Positions 26,676-36,494 are shown, counted from the first letter of the stretch. The stretch is 64,000 nt of DNA from Actinosynnema sp. ALI-1.44 (GCF_001984155.1 NZ_MTQO01000052.1:248001-312000); one strand, 5' to 3'. Made by a program: numbers and translations. The notes: a model not told the origin generated them from the letters alone.

Positions 26676-28127
26676 TCAGCCGACGGCCCCTTCCATCTGC
26701 AGCTCGATCAGGCGGTTCAGCTCGAGCGCGTACTCCATTGGCAGCTCACGCGCGATGGGCTCGACGAATCCGCGAACCACCATCGCCATCGCCTCGTCCT
26801 CGGTCAGGCCGCGCGACATCAGGTAGAACAGCTGGTCCTCGCTGACCTTCGAGACCGTGGCCTCGTGCCCCATTTGGACATCGTCCTCGCGGATGTCCAC
26901 GTAGGGATACGTGTCGCTGCGCGAGATCTGGTCGACCAGCAGCGCGTCGCACTTCACAGTGGACTTCGAGTGGTGCGCGCGCTTGTTGACCTGGACCAGA
27001 CCGCGGTACGACGTGCGGCCACCGCCACGGGCCACCGACTTCGACACGATGGTCGACGACGTGTGCGGCGCCATGTGCACCATCTTGGCGCCCGCGTCCT
27101 GGTGCTGGCCCTCGCCCGCGAACGCGATCGAGAGGACCTCGCCCTTGGCGTGCTCGCCCATCAGGAACACCGACGGGTACTTCATGGTGACCTTGGAGCC
27201 GATGTTGCCGTCGACCCACTCCATGGTCGCGCCCGCTTCGGCCTTCGCGCGCTTGGTGACCAGGTTGTAGACGTTGTTCGACCAGTTCTGGATGGTCGTG
27301 TAGCGGCAGCGGCCGCCCTTCTTGACGATGATCTCGACGACCGCGGAGTGCAGCGAGTCCGACGAGTAGATCGGCGCCGTGCAGCCTTCGACGTAGTGCA
27401 CGTAGGCGTCCTCGTCGACGATGATCAGCGTCCGCTCGAACTGGCCCATGTTCTCGGTGTTGATCCGGAAGTAGGCCTGCAGCGGGATGTCGACGTGCAC
27501 GCCCTTCGGCACGTAGATGAACGAGCCGCCGGACCAGACCGCGCCGTTGAGCGCGGAGAACTTGTTGTCACCGTGCGGGATGACCGAGCCGTAGTACTCC
27601 TTGAACAGCTCCGGGTGCTCCTTGAGCGCCGTGTCGGTGTCCAGGAAGATGACGCCCTTCTCCTCCAGGTCCTCGCGGATCTGGTGGTAGACGACCTCGG
27701 ACTCGTACTGCGCCGCGACACCGGCGACGAGGCGCTGCTTCTCCGCCTCGGGGATGCCGAGCTTGTCGTACGTGTTCTTGATGTCCTCCGGCAGGTCCTC
27801 CCAGCTCTGGGCCTGCTTCTCGGTCGAGCGCACGAAGTACTTGATCGAGTCGAAGTTGATGCCGGACAAGTCCGAGCCCCAGTTGGGCATCGGCTTGCGC
27901 TCGAAGAGCTGCAGGCCCTTGAGCCTGCTCTCGAGCATCCACTCGGGCTCGCTCTTCTTGGCAGAGATGTCCCGAACGACGTCCTCGTTCAGGCCACGGC
28001 GAGCGCTGGACCCAGCCACATCGTTGTCCGCCCAGCCGTACTCGTAACGACCGAGGGTCGCCAGAGTCTCGTCCTGGGTCATCGGCACAGCTGTGGTGGG
28101 AGTGCGCTGCTCGGCAGCGGCAGTCAT
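26676..28127 (-). CDS. sufB: Fe-S scaffold protein SufB
   Basis: A 483-residue SufB, main scaffold of the SufBC2D complex. Conserved segments: [79 protein letters not shown] (Cys), [37 protein letters not shown] and [19 protein letters not shown]. Length is that of the intein-free protein; the SufB intein known from M. tuberculosis is absent. ATG 28127 overlaps the sufR stop by ATGA. Confidence 0.95.
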   Translation of the reverse strand: MTAAAEQRTPTTAVPMTQDETLATLGRYEYGWADNDVAGSSARRGLNEDVVRDISAKKSEPEWMLESRLKGLQLFERKPMPNWGSDLSGINFDSIKYFVRSTEKQAQSWEDLPEDIKNTYDKLGIPEAEKQRLVAGVAAQYESEVVYHQIREDLEEKGVIFLDTDTALKEHPELFKEYYGSVIPHGDNKFSALNGAVWSGGSFIYVPKGVHVDIPLQAYFRINTENMGQFERTLIIVDEDAYVHYVEGCTAPIYSSDSLHSAVVEIIVKKGGRCRYTTIQNWSNNVYNLVTKRAKAEAGATMEWVDGNIGSKVTMKYPSVFLMGEHAKGEVLSIAFAGEGQHQDAGAKMVHMAPHTSSTIVSKSVARGGGRTSYRGLVQVNKRAHHSKSTVKCDALLVDQISRSDTYPYVDIREDDVQMGHEATVSKVSEDQLFYLMSRGLTEDEAMAMVVRGFVEPIARELPMEYALELNRLIELQMEGAVG

Positions 28128-28834
28128 GCGGGATTCCCTCCATCCGGGATCGGTGGGCCTGATGAGGTGGAATAAGGCTCCACCGGTATGTGCGTCGTGC
28201 ACGCGGCATCGCCACGTGCGATGGTCGCCAGCCGCTGCACGTGGGTGCCGAGCAGGTCGGCGAACGCCGCCGTCTCGACCTCGCACAGCTGGGGGAACTC
28301 GGCCGCGACGTGCGCCACCGGGCAGTGGTGCTGGCACAGCTGTTCCCCCGCCCCGACCTTGCGAGTCGAGGCAGCGTAGCCCTCACGGGTCAACGCGGCG
28401 GCAAGGGCCTCCGCTTTCTCCTGCGGCGTGTCCGCCGAGGTCACGGAAGTCCGGTGTGGATCGACGAGGGTCTTGATCCGGCGCTCGGCGAAGGCCTGCA
28501 CGGCCTCCTGCCCGCCCGTCTCGGCGAGGAACCTGATCGCCGCGACAGCCAGGTCGTCGTACGCGTGCCCGAACCGGGCCCGGCCCGCCTCGGTCAGCAG
28601 GAAGAGCTTGGCCGGACGACCGCGTCCCCGCGCCTTGCGCTGCGGAGCGTCCCTGGTGCACGCCTGGCCGTCGACCAGGAGAGCATCGAGGTGTCGCCGG
28701 ACAGCCGGACCGCTGAGCTTGAGCTGCTCGGCGATCGCCACCGCGCTCACCGGGCCCTGCTCGAGCAGCAGCCGGGCGACGGCGAGCCTCGTGCTGCCGT
28801 CGGCCGCCTGCTGAGCGGGTCCGGTGTTTTTCAC
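28124..28834 (-). CDS. sufR: Fe-S responsive repressor SufR
   Basis: A 236-residue winged-helix repressor of the suf operon. The N-terminal DNA-binding part is [20 protein letters not shown] followed by [13 protein letters not shown]. The C-terminal cluster-binding cysteines are C167, C171 and C184 ([19 protein letters not shown]), the SufR pattern that senses a [4Fe-4S] cluster, with a further Cys in GDAACTTH. The GTG start lies directly against a palindrome and an inferred -10, so the message is probably leaderless. Autorepression when clusters are plentiful is expected from mycobacterial and cyanobacterial SufR. Confidence 0.92.
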   Translation of the reverse strand: MKNTGPAQQAADGSTRLAVARLLLEQGPVSAVAIAEQLKLSGPAVRRHLDALLVDGQACTRDAPQRKARGRGRPAKLFLLTEAGRARFGHAYDDLAVAAIRFLAETGGQEAVQAFAERRIKTLVDPHRTSVTSADTPQEKAEALAAALTREGYAASTRKVGAGEQLCQHHCPVAHVAAEFPQLCEVETAAFADLLGTHVQRLATIARGDAACTTHIPVEPYSTSSGPPIPDGGNPA

Positions 28835-28871
28835 AACATTGATGTTACCTAATTGGCTCGCGCTCGCTCAA
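28835..28871 (-). promoter_or_regulatory. suf operon promoter with overlapping palindrome
   Basis: On the minus strand TTGAGC (28866-28871), 18 bases, then TAACAT (28842-28847) form a good -35/-10 pair. AACATTGATGTT (28835-28846), a palindrome except for its two central bases, overlaps the -10 and abuts the sufR GTG. Transcription would start at or next to the GTG. Binding by SufR would block the promoter. Confidence 0.6.
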
Positions 28872-28938
28872 CGAGGGCCACCCGTGACTCCAGTCATGTT
28901 CGATGGCGACGAACACGCAACGCTCAGTAGCCTCCGAC

Positions 28939-31335
28939 TCACCTGTGCGTAGTCAGGGCCCTGAGGACTTCACGGGCCTCGGCACGGCACACCTCGCTCC
29001 ACCTGGCGAGTGACCTGGCAGCTTTCACCCGGATGTGCCACGGCGCGGTCTCGTCGTGCGCCACCTCGCGAGCGACGACGGCTGCTTTCTCCCGGTAGTC
29101 ACGGCGTAGTTCGGCCATCGCGGTCGCGGCTCTCAGACGCGTTCCTTGTGTGAGGTCGCGGTCATGTGTCATGTCGGCGAGGAATCTGGCGGCTTCGCTC
29201 GCGGCGATGTCGCCGATGGCTAGGAAGACCTGGATGCGTACCAGGGGATTCTCGGCTGTCCGCAGCCGTCGCAACCTGCGGAGGAGGTCACCGCGGAGGT
29301 CTGGCCTGGCCGTGGTCAACGCCCGAGCGGCATTCACCCGGGTGAGTGTCGGCGTGTCCTCGTCCGCGAGCATCGCCCGCAGGACCGGCACAGCGAGTTC
29401 ACGGCCGCGCTCGCCGAACTTCAGTAGGTCCCGCGCTGCCCGCCACCGCAGCGGACATCGACGTATCGACGTGGCGATGTCGTGCAGGATGTGGGCACCT
29501 TGGGCCCGGTCGGCGATGTCGTACTCGCTCAGCTTGTCAGCGGCGAGCCACCGGACGGCGGCCGAGGCGCGTGGGTCGTCGCGCATTGCCCGCGCGGGAT
29601 TCAGTCCGTCGTGCCCGCCCAGCGCGATACGAATCGTGAGTCTGTCCCTGTCCGAGGTCCGCTGATCCGCGACGACAGCACGCAGAACACCGACCATGGA
29701 CTCCGGGACGTGCGGCATCAGGTACAGCAACCACCGAGCCGCATCGAGTCGTTGTCGCCACGCACCACTGTCCGCCGCAGCCATCGCCTGGTCGATGACC
29801 CGTTGACGCACTGGACGACTCAGGTCGCACAACTCGCGTAATCCGTACCGTTCGTCCGTGCTGCTCATGTCCTCCAACAGGCGCAGCGCCTCGGGAATGT
29901 GCCGGGGCGAGAGCCCGGCCAACGCGACCGCGGCCCTCATCCGCTCGATCGGAGAAGTCTCCACCGCCCCAAGCGTTTCCCGGATCACCATCTCCGCTTC
30001 GCCTGCCAGCCGTGGATTGCCCCACACAGTGATGCCATCGACTCGGTCCCGCACTGGAAGAGTCGAATCGGCAAGCAACGAGCGCCTCGTGACCATAAAC
30101 GGCTTGTTTTGAAGACGCCGGGTGATTCCACTGAGCGTCGCAGCCCTCGTTTCCGGGTGAGCGGCGACGTTGAGTACCAACGCACTGTACTCAGGCGCAT
30201 CAAAGGAACAGACATAGGACAACCATCTCAGGCCGAGCTCGCGGTCATCGGGTGTGCTCTCGAAGCTGGACACGAAGTGCCGAAGCATTGCGGCAGCCCT
30301 CGGAGCGCAGGACGCATCCAGATCAGCCAGTTGGGCCGCCGCCACACAACGATCACTGACCGGCTGCCGCGCGTCGTCCAGAACGGCCTTGTGGATGTGG
30401 ACAGCCCAATCGACAGTGGCACGGTCGACTCCAGCCAGTGCGTAGGCGACGTCGGTGGACCAGTAGAAATCGAGGAACTCATCGCGGGCCTGCGCCCCCA
30501 ACTCCTCCAGCGCCTCTTCACGTGCGGCCTCGTGGTTGCCCGCAAGGAGAAAAGCCGCTTTGTCACGGACCGTTCTGGGAGCGTCCGGATCCGACATCAA
30601 TGTCCGTAGGCGCGGCACCACATTCGCCCCCAGCCTGGCCAGTTCGCTCACTCGTTGGCGCCACGAATACGCGGTCCCGTCGTGGTGGAGTCGCAACACC
30701 AGGTCGGCGGCGGTCTCGAGTTCTTGGGGCACCATGCGGACAAGGGTCACGGCAGCGTCGGCTCGTACCACCGAGTCCAGCACATCGTCGGCGACGATGT
30801 GACGCAGCCGGTCGACGATCTCCGGATCAGCCGGGTTCCCGATTCGCCATAACGCTTCGGCGATCGAGAGCACATCGCTCGCCGTCACATCCGAACGGCG
30901 AAGCCTCGAAAGAACCGCGTCGGCGAGCTCGGTTCGATGCACGGCGCTGAGCGCGGCTGTCAACCCGGACATCACGAACCTCAGCTGGTACGCAGGGAGA
31001 TCGTCCGAGCCGAGCATGTCGATGATCGCGGCAAACGCCAACTGGTGGTACTTCCTGCCAAGCAAGATGAGCCTGTTCGCCGCATTGCCCCGGAACGCCC
31101 CCTTGCGACTGGGGTCGTTGGCCACGCCGGTCATCGCCGAAGCGATGAAGTCACGGGCGCCGTCGTTGTCGGTCAACGACGGCCAGTCGTCATAGTCCTC
31201 CCAGGACGTTACCTCTTCGGGTTCCAGCAGTCCGGGCAGCCAATGTGCGGCGTCCTGCGCGTACTTCGTGCCGGTGTTCCGCAGGATCTGCCATGCCCGC
31301 GTCTGGACGGCGGGATCACTCGATGTTCCACCTGA
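28939..31335 (-). pseudogene. NACHT-HEAT fragment 4: long C-terminal HEAT array
   Basis: About 795 codons open without interruption, from SSDPAVQTRAWQILRNTG through TSWEDYDDWPSLTDNDGARD to the natural stop (REVLRALTTHR). A TTG at 31176 could restart translation. If any part is still expressed this is the longest intact piece, entirely helical repeats. Confidence 0.65.
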
Positions 31336-32350
31336 CCCGTGAGCATCCTCCGCAACGCCACCACGGCCGAGTCCCGGTACGGCTCACCCAATTCGGCGAG
31401 CCTGCCGAGCGCACCTGCCCGTTCGAACGACTCGCTGCGTGGGTCCTCAACCAGACCGAGGTAAACCCCCGCGGCCTCCGCTCGGTACTCACTGCCCAAC
31501 TCAGCGAAGGTCTGGGCCGCCCAGTAACGGTTGTTCGTGGTCGAGGACGGATCCGACAGTGCCTTGCGGAGCAGGTCGGCTGCCTGCACGCGCAGTCCCA
31601 GATCCGCCAGTGCCTCCGCGATGATGCGCAGGGCGTGCGGCCCCGGTGAGAACTCTGCCGCCATCGCACGCACAAGATCGGCTGCGACCTTCCGGTACTG
31701 CGGACCCAACTTGGCGAGGCCTGTTGCCGCTTTGGTGCGATGCATGGCACTGAACCGACAATCACCGGCTGCTTTGGCCAACGCGTCGGCAGCCTCAGCC
31801 AACTGGTCCGCTCCGAGCGCCGCCAACGCGAGTGCGGCATCTCTGAAGGGCGACAGCTCCGATCCGCCAGCGAGCACCGCACGGAACACGTCGGCGCACC
31901 TGTCGTGGAACTCGACCCCGATCTCCACCAGACCGTTGGCCGCTTCGACCAGGTCGCCATCCGGTGTCACAGGGTCATCGAGCAACGCCATCAGCGACTC
32001 GACCGCATAAGCACGGGCGGCGCCATCGAAGTTGGCCAGCACCAACGCCGCGTTCCGGCATTGCCGTGCGGTCGCGGCCGGGTCGGCGAGGACCGCTCGC
32101 AACCCCCGCTCGGCGGTTTCCCTTTCACCGCCACAATCCGACAGGGCCTCCGCCGCGCTGAGGCGGTGCCTGATGGCGATCGACTCGTCATCGACGACCT
32201 GTCGCAAGTGGGCAACAGCCTCGGCGGACTCGTCGCCGCGCAACCGTGTCGCCAGTGCCGTCGCGGCTTCGACACGGGACTCCCAAGGGCTTTCCGTTTC
32301 CCGCATGATCTCGGCAAGCCAGCTGCGATGCCCGGGTGATGTGCCGCCCG
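31330..32350 (-). pseudogene. NACHT-HEAT fragment 3: HEAT repeats
   Basis: Starts near RSWLAEIMRETESPWESRVE and gives about 330 residues of regular HEAT/PBS repeats (AATALATRLRGDESAEAVAH, DAALALAALGADQLAEAADA, RYWAAQTFAELGSEYRAEAA). The frame degrades after ALRRMLTG, where the next fragment takes over with SSDPAVQTRAWQIL. Confidence 0.65.
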
Positions 32351-33325
32351 GCTGGTTTGTTGCAGGATTCGCAAAGCGGGGTACTGGGTGGTTTTCGCCC
32401 ATGCTCTCGCGGTGGTCAGGAACGCGTCGACCACCTCGGTCGAAGCGGGGACATGTCCAGCGAGCAGTCGCGCAGCCAGGAGGTGTTCTTCGGCATTGTT
32501 GGCGCGCAGCCACCGGATCAGCACGTCGGCTTCGGCGGGGTGCAACCTTGTGAAGTGCAGGAGCACCGCTCGGGCGTACCTGCCGCGCTCATCGGGGCGC
32601 GCGGCGTGCAGCAGGCGCGCGAACTCGGGTTGCCCAGGGGCGAACTCGGTGGGCAGGAGACGGGCTTTCGCCGTGGCCGCGAGATGTTCGGCGAAGCTGT
32701 GGTGCAGGAAGCGCAAGTCGTCACCACGGCGGGTGACCGGGCCCACGGCTGCCAGACAGGTGACCAGATCTTCGCCCGGCGAGTCCGGCAGGTGCCGCGC
32801 CGCCCACTCCAGAGTCGCAGCCACCAGCGAGGTGTCGGTTTCCAGACGCACCACGCCCAGGTGCTCAAGCAACGCCCCGCAGGCCTGGTCGAGCGGGCTC
32901 GGCTCGTGAGAACGCGCGGATCGCAGGTACTTCAGATACACCTCGTACAGCGAATACTGGTTGTCCGGCAACGGGCGGTCGCCGTGCTGTTCGAAGATGA
33001 TCGCCGCGATCGTGGCCAGCAGGGGCACACGCACCAGTTCGTCGAGGTGCGCCGCGCGGATCTGCCGCACGAACCGCTCTCCCAGCGACTCGTTCTCGAA
33101 CCAGTTGACGGCGAACTGGCGCAGCGCTTCATGGTCGAACGGTTGCAGCTCGTACCGCGCCGCGCCGATCCGTTGCAGCGGCGCCAACGCCGAGCCCTCG
33201 ATGGGACGGGTCGTGAGCACGATCCGGTAGGGCGAGTTGTCGTCCGACGCCCAATTGGCCAGGACGTTGACGAGCTTGTCCCGTGCCGCGCTGTCCGCGA
33301 CTTCGTCGAGGCCGTCGACCAGCAT
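32340..33325 (-). pseudogene. NACHT-HEAT fragment 2: Walker B and NACHT helical region
   Basis: Begins with ATG 33325 one codon after the TGA, in the same frame, and reads LMLVDGLDEV, LTTRPIEG, then winged-helix-like and helical segments down to RAWAKTTQYPALRILQQTSR. Past about 32340 the frame runs on to 31991 as Arg/Pro-rich nonsense while the true sequence continues in the next frame. Confidence 0.65.
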
Positions 33326-33328
33326 CAG

Positions 33329-34018
33329 TCAACGGCAGCCCGCGACACGTTCCCGCACCACGGCCGGTTCGACCTGCTCGGCCAGCAGTGCGCCGTACTC
33401 CACGTGCACGCACTGCGCGACCGCCTCGGGGAACGGCACGGACAGACGCGTGGCCAGCTCGCGTGCCGTCAGCCGCAGTGGCACCACCGGTTCGGCCAAG
33501 GGGTCCGGTCCGAAACTCGCCCACCGCGCGGCCACGTCCGCCGCCAGCCGCAACGACAGGGTCGACTTGCCCTGGCCTGGGCCTCCGGTGACCAGCAGGT
33601 GGTCGTCTCCGTCCAACGCCGCCCTGACAGTCCGGGACGGCGGTCGGACAGCCAGGCGGGCCACCGGCGGGTTCGGGGAGTCGATCAGCTGCCCTCTGCT
33701 GTCGAGGATAGGTTCCGGACGTGTCTGTTCCGCCGGTTCCTCTGTCCCGGTCCCGAGATCCTGGCGCACGTACACCGTCGCCAACGACGGTCGCCGTGCC
33801 CCGGGCAGCCGGTACGGCAAGTCCTGCGCGGCTTGGACCTGCGCACGCAGCAAGGACCGGATCGGCGACGGGAGTTCGGGCAGGTCCGCCCAGTCGGCCG
33901 GGGGTGGCACCGGTGGCTTCCGCTCCGGTCCCACCGCGTGGAAGTGGACATCGCCGTGGATCTCGCCCGCCTGGACGAAGGGGCCGTGGAACGTGCCATC
34001 CATCCGGTTGCCCGACAC
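33329..34018 (-). pseudogene. NACHT-HEAT fragment 1: RHIM-like motif and Walker A
   Basis: 229 codons up to the in-frame TGA. Holds the N-terminal motif, the linker and the P-loop, but ends just before Walker B, so alone it cannot hydrolyse ATP. Confidence 0.7.
33938..33991 (-). other. RHIM-like bacterial amyloid signalling motif (coding)
   Basis: Encodes residues 10-27, FHGPFVQAGEIHGDVHFH. A hydrophobic-Gln-x-Gly core (VQAG) followed by a Gly-Asp turn and alternating His/hydrophobic residues matches the style of NLR-associated bacterial amyloid motifs (BASS3/PP type related to animal RHIM). Such motifs recruit an effector carrying a matching copy. Assignment is by eye. Confidence 0.5.
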
Positions 34019-34034
34019 ATGACCCCTTCGCGCA

Positions 34035-34071
34035 CGGTCGGATAATCGTGCCACAGTCAGGTTATGGATCT
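34035..34071 (+). repeat. Shared promoter/leader block, copy 1
   Basis: 37 bases from CGGTCGGATAATCGTGCCAC to the ATGGATCT start of the GNAT/ATP-grasp gene; 33 of 37 are identical to 36517-36553. GATAAT could be a -10, with the start codon 18 bases after it. It lies in the 45-bp gap that also drives the NACHT gene on the other strand. Confidence 0.65.
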
Positions 34072-35815
34072 GAGGGCGGCGCGTCCGGACGAAGCCGTGG
34101 CGCTCAGCGAACTGACCATGCGTTCCAAGGCGCATTGGGGTTACGACGCGGCGTTCCTGGCCGACTGCCAGGACGTGCTCCGGCTTCGGCCTGACGACGT
34201 CGTCGCACGGCGCACAGTGGTCGCCGAACGGGACGGCGCGGTCCTCGGTGTGGCCACTTTGGACGGTGAGCCGCCCGGCGGGGAGATCGGCCTGCTGTTC
34301 GTGGCACCGGATGCGATCGGACGGGGCGTCGGGCGTGTGCTGTACCGGCATGTGATGGCCGAGGCGGCGCGGCTGGGGTTCACTCGGGTGCGGATCGAGT
34401 CCGACCCCCACGCCGAAGGGTTCTACCTGGCGATGGGCGCGGAGCGGCAAGACACGAACCGCGGCACGCCTGTGCTGGTGGCGTGGCCGGTTCGGCCGGA
34501 GCCGTCGTGGTCGGTGGCCTGGAGCGGGGCCGGATCGACCGTTCACGTCGGCAATGTCGCCGAGTTCAACGGCCAGTTCACCGGCCGGGTGCGGGGTCCG
34601 GACCACTACTCCTGCATGGCCGCGTTCTGCGGACGGAAGCCCGCGATGATCGTTCTGCCGCAACAGGTCGACGATTGGTGGGTGCGGGACACCGGTGCCG
34701 TGCTCGGTTGGGGCGACGTGGAGGTACACAGCGGAGTCGCCGATGACGGCCGCGTGTCCAGTGCGATCGTCGACCGGCCGGATCTGTTGGAACGTCTCAC
34801 TTCCCGTGGGTCCGCAGTGCTGCCGTGGGGCCGGACGGCTGCTTTCGAACCGATTTCCCCGTCACCCGGTGGCGTGCTGGCGGCCATCAGCCGGTACGAG
34901 TCGAAAAAACACGGGCACGCGCTGTTCAGCGGGTTGGCTGCCGAAATCGACGGGATCATGGTCCCCTTGCAACGGCCTGCCGGGTCACGCCGGGCGCTCG
35001 CCAGGGAACTCGCCAGCGGGGCAAAGGTCGTGCTGAAGCAGGAGTACGGCGTCGGCGGGTCCGGAACGCTGATCGTGTCCCCTGGGGCGCAACGGATTGG
35101 CGCACTGACGCGGCGGTGGGCGGGCAAGCTGCTCGTGGAGGAGTACGTGGACGGATCGGGCCCGTACCGCAACCCCACCTTCGACGCCGTCGTCGACGCC
35201 GCCGGTGAGGTGCACCCGGTCGGCACCGGGCTGATGGACATCGACGGAACCAGCTACCGCGGCGTCACCGTCGGCCCCGGTGTCCTGCCCGAACGGCTCG
35301 CCGACACGGCCGCCGAGTTCGGGATCGCGCTCGGCCACGCCTTGGCCAGGGAACGCTATCGAGGGTGGTACGACGTCGATTTCGTCACCGACCAGTCGGG
35401 CCGCCTCGCCCCGGTCGAGATCAACCTGCGGCTCACCGGACCGGCCGTCGCGTTCCACATCCAAGCCGCACTCGACCGCGTGCGCGGGGGCCACCACCTC
35501 GTCCGCACGATCGACTGGTTACCGCTCGGTGCGCGGCTGCCCTCGGAGGCGCTGCGCGCCCACGTCGCCCGCGTTGCCCGACAGTGCCAGGAGATCGGCG
35601 CGACTCCGCTGGTCACGATTCCGACAGCGGCATTCGATCCCGTCCCCTACCTGGGTGTGGCGATCGCGGCCCGCACCAGCGCGGCACTCGCGGAGGCGGA
35701 AACCGCCATCCGCGGCGCGAACGCGGCACTGAGCGAGATGTTCGGCGACCTGGGGGTCAATCCACGCGACGCTCGCGCAGCGCGAAGGCGACGAGCACGG
35801 CCGCGGCGATCATGA
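34064..35815 (+). CDS. GNAT acetyltransferase / ATP-grasp ligase fusion
   Basis: A 583-residue two-part enzyme. Residues 1-145 are a GNAT N-acetyltransferase (GEIGLLFVAPDAIGRGVGRV with the acetyl-CoA loop GRGVGR, then GFTRVRIESDPHAEGFYLAM). The rest is an ATP-grasp ligase with a pre-ATP-grasp domain (YSCMAAFCGRKPAMIVLPQQ), the ATP-binding VVLKQEYGVGGSGTLIV, hinge KLLVEEYVDGSG and Mg-binding APVEINLRLTGPAV (Glu, Asn). The product is probably an amide or peptide bond on a small molecule, with acetylation by the first domain; substrates unknown. It is divergent from the NACHT gene (45-bp gap) and shares a promoter block with the phosphorylase gene. The last 59 bases overlap the convergent gene and encode an Arg-rich tail. 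Confidence 0.75.
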   Translation: MDLRAARPDEAVALSELTMRSKAHWGYDAAFLADCQDVLRLRPDDVVARRTVVAERDGAVLGVATLDGEPPGGEIGLLFVAPDAIGRGVGRVLYRHVMAEAARLGFTRVRIESDPHAEGFYLAMGAERQDTNRGTPVLVAWPVRPEPSWSVAWSGAGSTVHVGNVAEFNGQFTGRVRGPDHYSCMAAFCGRKPAMIVLPQQVDDWWVRDTGAVLGWGDVEVHSGVADDGRVSSAIVDRPDLLERLTSRGSAVLPWGRTAAFEPISPSPGGVLAAISRYESKKHGHALFSGLAAEIDGIMVPLQRPAGSRRALARELASGAKVVLKQEYGVGGSGTLIVSPGAQRIGALTRRWAGKLLVEEYVDGSGPYRNPTFDAVVDAAGEVHPVGTGLMDIDGTSYRGVTVGPGVLPERLADTAAEFGIALGHALARERYRGWYDVDFVTDQSGRLAPVEINLRLTGPAVAFHIQAALDRVRGGHHLVRTIDWLPLGARLPSEALRAHVARVARQCQEIGATPLVTIPTAAFDPVPYLGVAIAARTSAALAEAETAIRGANAALSEMFGDLGVNPRDARAARRRRARPRRS

Positions 35816-36494
35816 GCGTGACGTTGAACCCGTAGACGAGGGCGGCCTGGCGGCCCCAGTCGGTCTTGGCCGCGAGCCGGTAGAAGTTGTCCTGCGGCCA
35901 CCACGCGACGAGCAGCCAGACCACCGACAGGTGGGCGAGCGTGGTCAACCACGGCGGACGCCCCATCCGGGTCAGTCGCCCGCGGCCCAGGAGCAGGAAA
36001 CCGATCCCCAAGCCGAGTGCCAGGCATTCCGCCGCGTAGAGGCCGGTGAAGAGCCCGGCGTACGGCTGGGGCACCACCGACAGATCCGTGGAGCCCGGCC
36101 AGAAGACGTTGGTCAGCACGAACGCGAGGAACCCGATGAACACCGCGAGGACCAGCACCAACCCCGCCAGCGGCCGGTCGCCCATGTCGAACAGGGCTTC
36201 CTTGCCGCCCGTGGCTCGGCCGGGCAGCACCGGGAGCGGAAGACCGCTGCGGTCCAGCTCACCGGAACTGGTGCGGGGCAGGGTGTCCACCGGGATCACG
36301 GCCTGCGGGATCCGCTTGGCGGGTAACCGGGGCTGCGACAGGAACGCCCGGATCCCAGCCGGATCGGCCGGGCCGGTGGTGACCACGTAGGCGACGAGCG
36401 TGTGCTTGCGCGGCCCGGTCCGGATCTTGGCCACCACGCACGCCCGTACTTCCGGGTGCTTGCGAAGTTCCGCCTCGACATCGTCGTACGCCAT
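35757..36494 (-). CDS. ANL-type C-terminal domain fused to membrane helices, catalytic Lys lost
   Basis: A 245-residue protein starting at ATG 36494. Residues 1-100 look like the C-terminal subdomain of adenylate-forming (AMP-binding) enzymes: DDVEAELRKHPEVRACVVAK, RKHTLVAYVV, IRAFLSQPRLPAKRIPQAVI. The hallmark PxTxxGKxxR is TLPRTSSGELDRSG, with Glu in place of the catalytic Lys, and there is no adenylating N-terminal domain. The rest has four hydrophobic segments (LVLVLAVFIGFLAFVLTNVF, YAGLFTGLYAAECLALGLGI, LTTLAHLSVVWLLVAWWP, LVYGFNVTLMIAAAVLVAFA). It may be a binding or scaffold protein at the membrane; function unknown. It is divergent from the phosphorylase gene. Confidence 0.7.
   Translation of the reverse strand: MAYDDVEAELRKHPEVRACVVAKIRTGPRKHTLVAYVVTTGPADPAGIRAFLSQPRLPAKRIPQAVIPVDTLPRTSSGELDRSGLPLPVLPGRATGGKEALFDMGDRPLAGLVLVLAVFIGFLAFVLTNVFWPGSTDLSVVPQPYAGLFTGLYAAECLALGLGIGFLLLGRGRLTRMGRPPWLTTLAHLSVVWLLVAWWPQDNFYRLAAKTDWGRQAALVYGFNVTLMIAAAVLVAFALRERRVD

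Larger units (their letters stand above)
28939..34018 (-). pseudogene. NACHT-HEAT NTPase (NLR-like), broken by one stop and two frameshifts
   Basis: One ancestral gene of about 1,690 codons, read from GTG 34018 (AAGGGG four bases upstream) to the stop at 28939. In order: a short RHIM-like motif (residues 10-27), a Pro-rich linker, the pre-NACHT segment SLATVYVRQDL, Walker A GGPGQGKST (145-153), Walker B LMLVDGLDEV, the NACHT helical part (IVLTTRPIEG, LVRVPLLATIAAIIFEQHGD, LRFLHHSFAEHLAA) and then over 1,000 residues of HEAT/PBS-type helical repeats. Three lesions split it: an in-frame TGA at 33329-33331 where TGG is expected, and two shifts, each equal to a one-base deletion, near 32330-32360 and 31325-31345. 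Protein pattern resumes cleanly after each. It resembles bacterial NLR-like antiphage ATPases; recent decay or assembly errors are both possible. Confidence 0.8.

Noticed and set aside
26676-28127. Intein in sufB
   Set aside because: The protein is continuous at 483 residues, with no intein block motifs.
33326-33331. TGA in the NACHT gene as selenocysteine
   Set aside because: No selenocysteine insertion hairpin is evident, and the normal residue is not expected to be redox-active.
34018-34064. TGGCACG on the minus strand as a sigma-54 promoter
   Set aside because: The TTGC element at -12 is missing and actinobacteria generally lack sigma-54.
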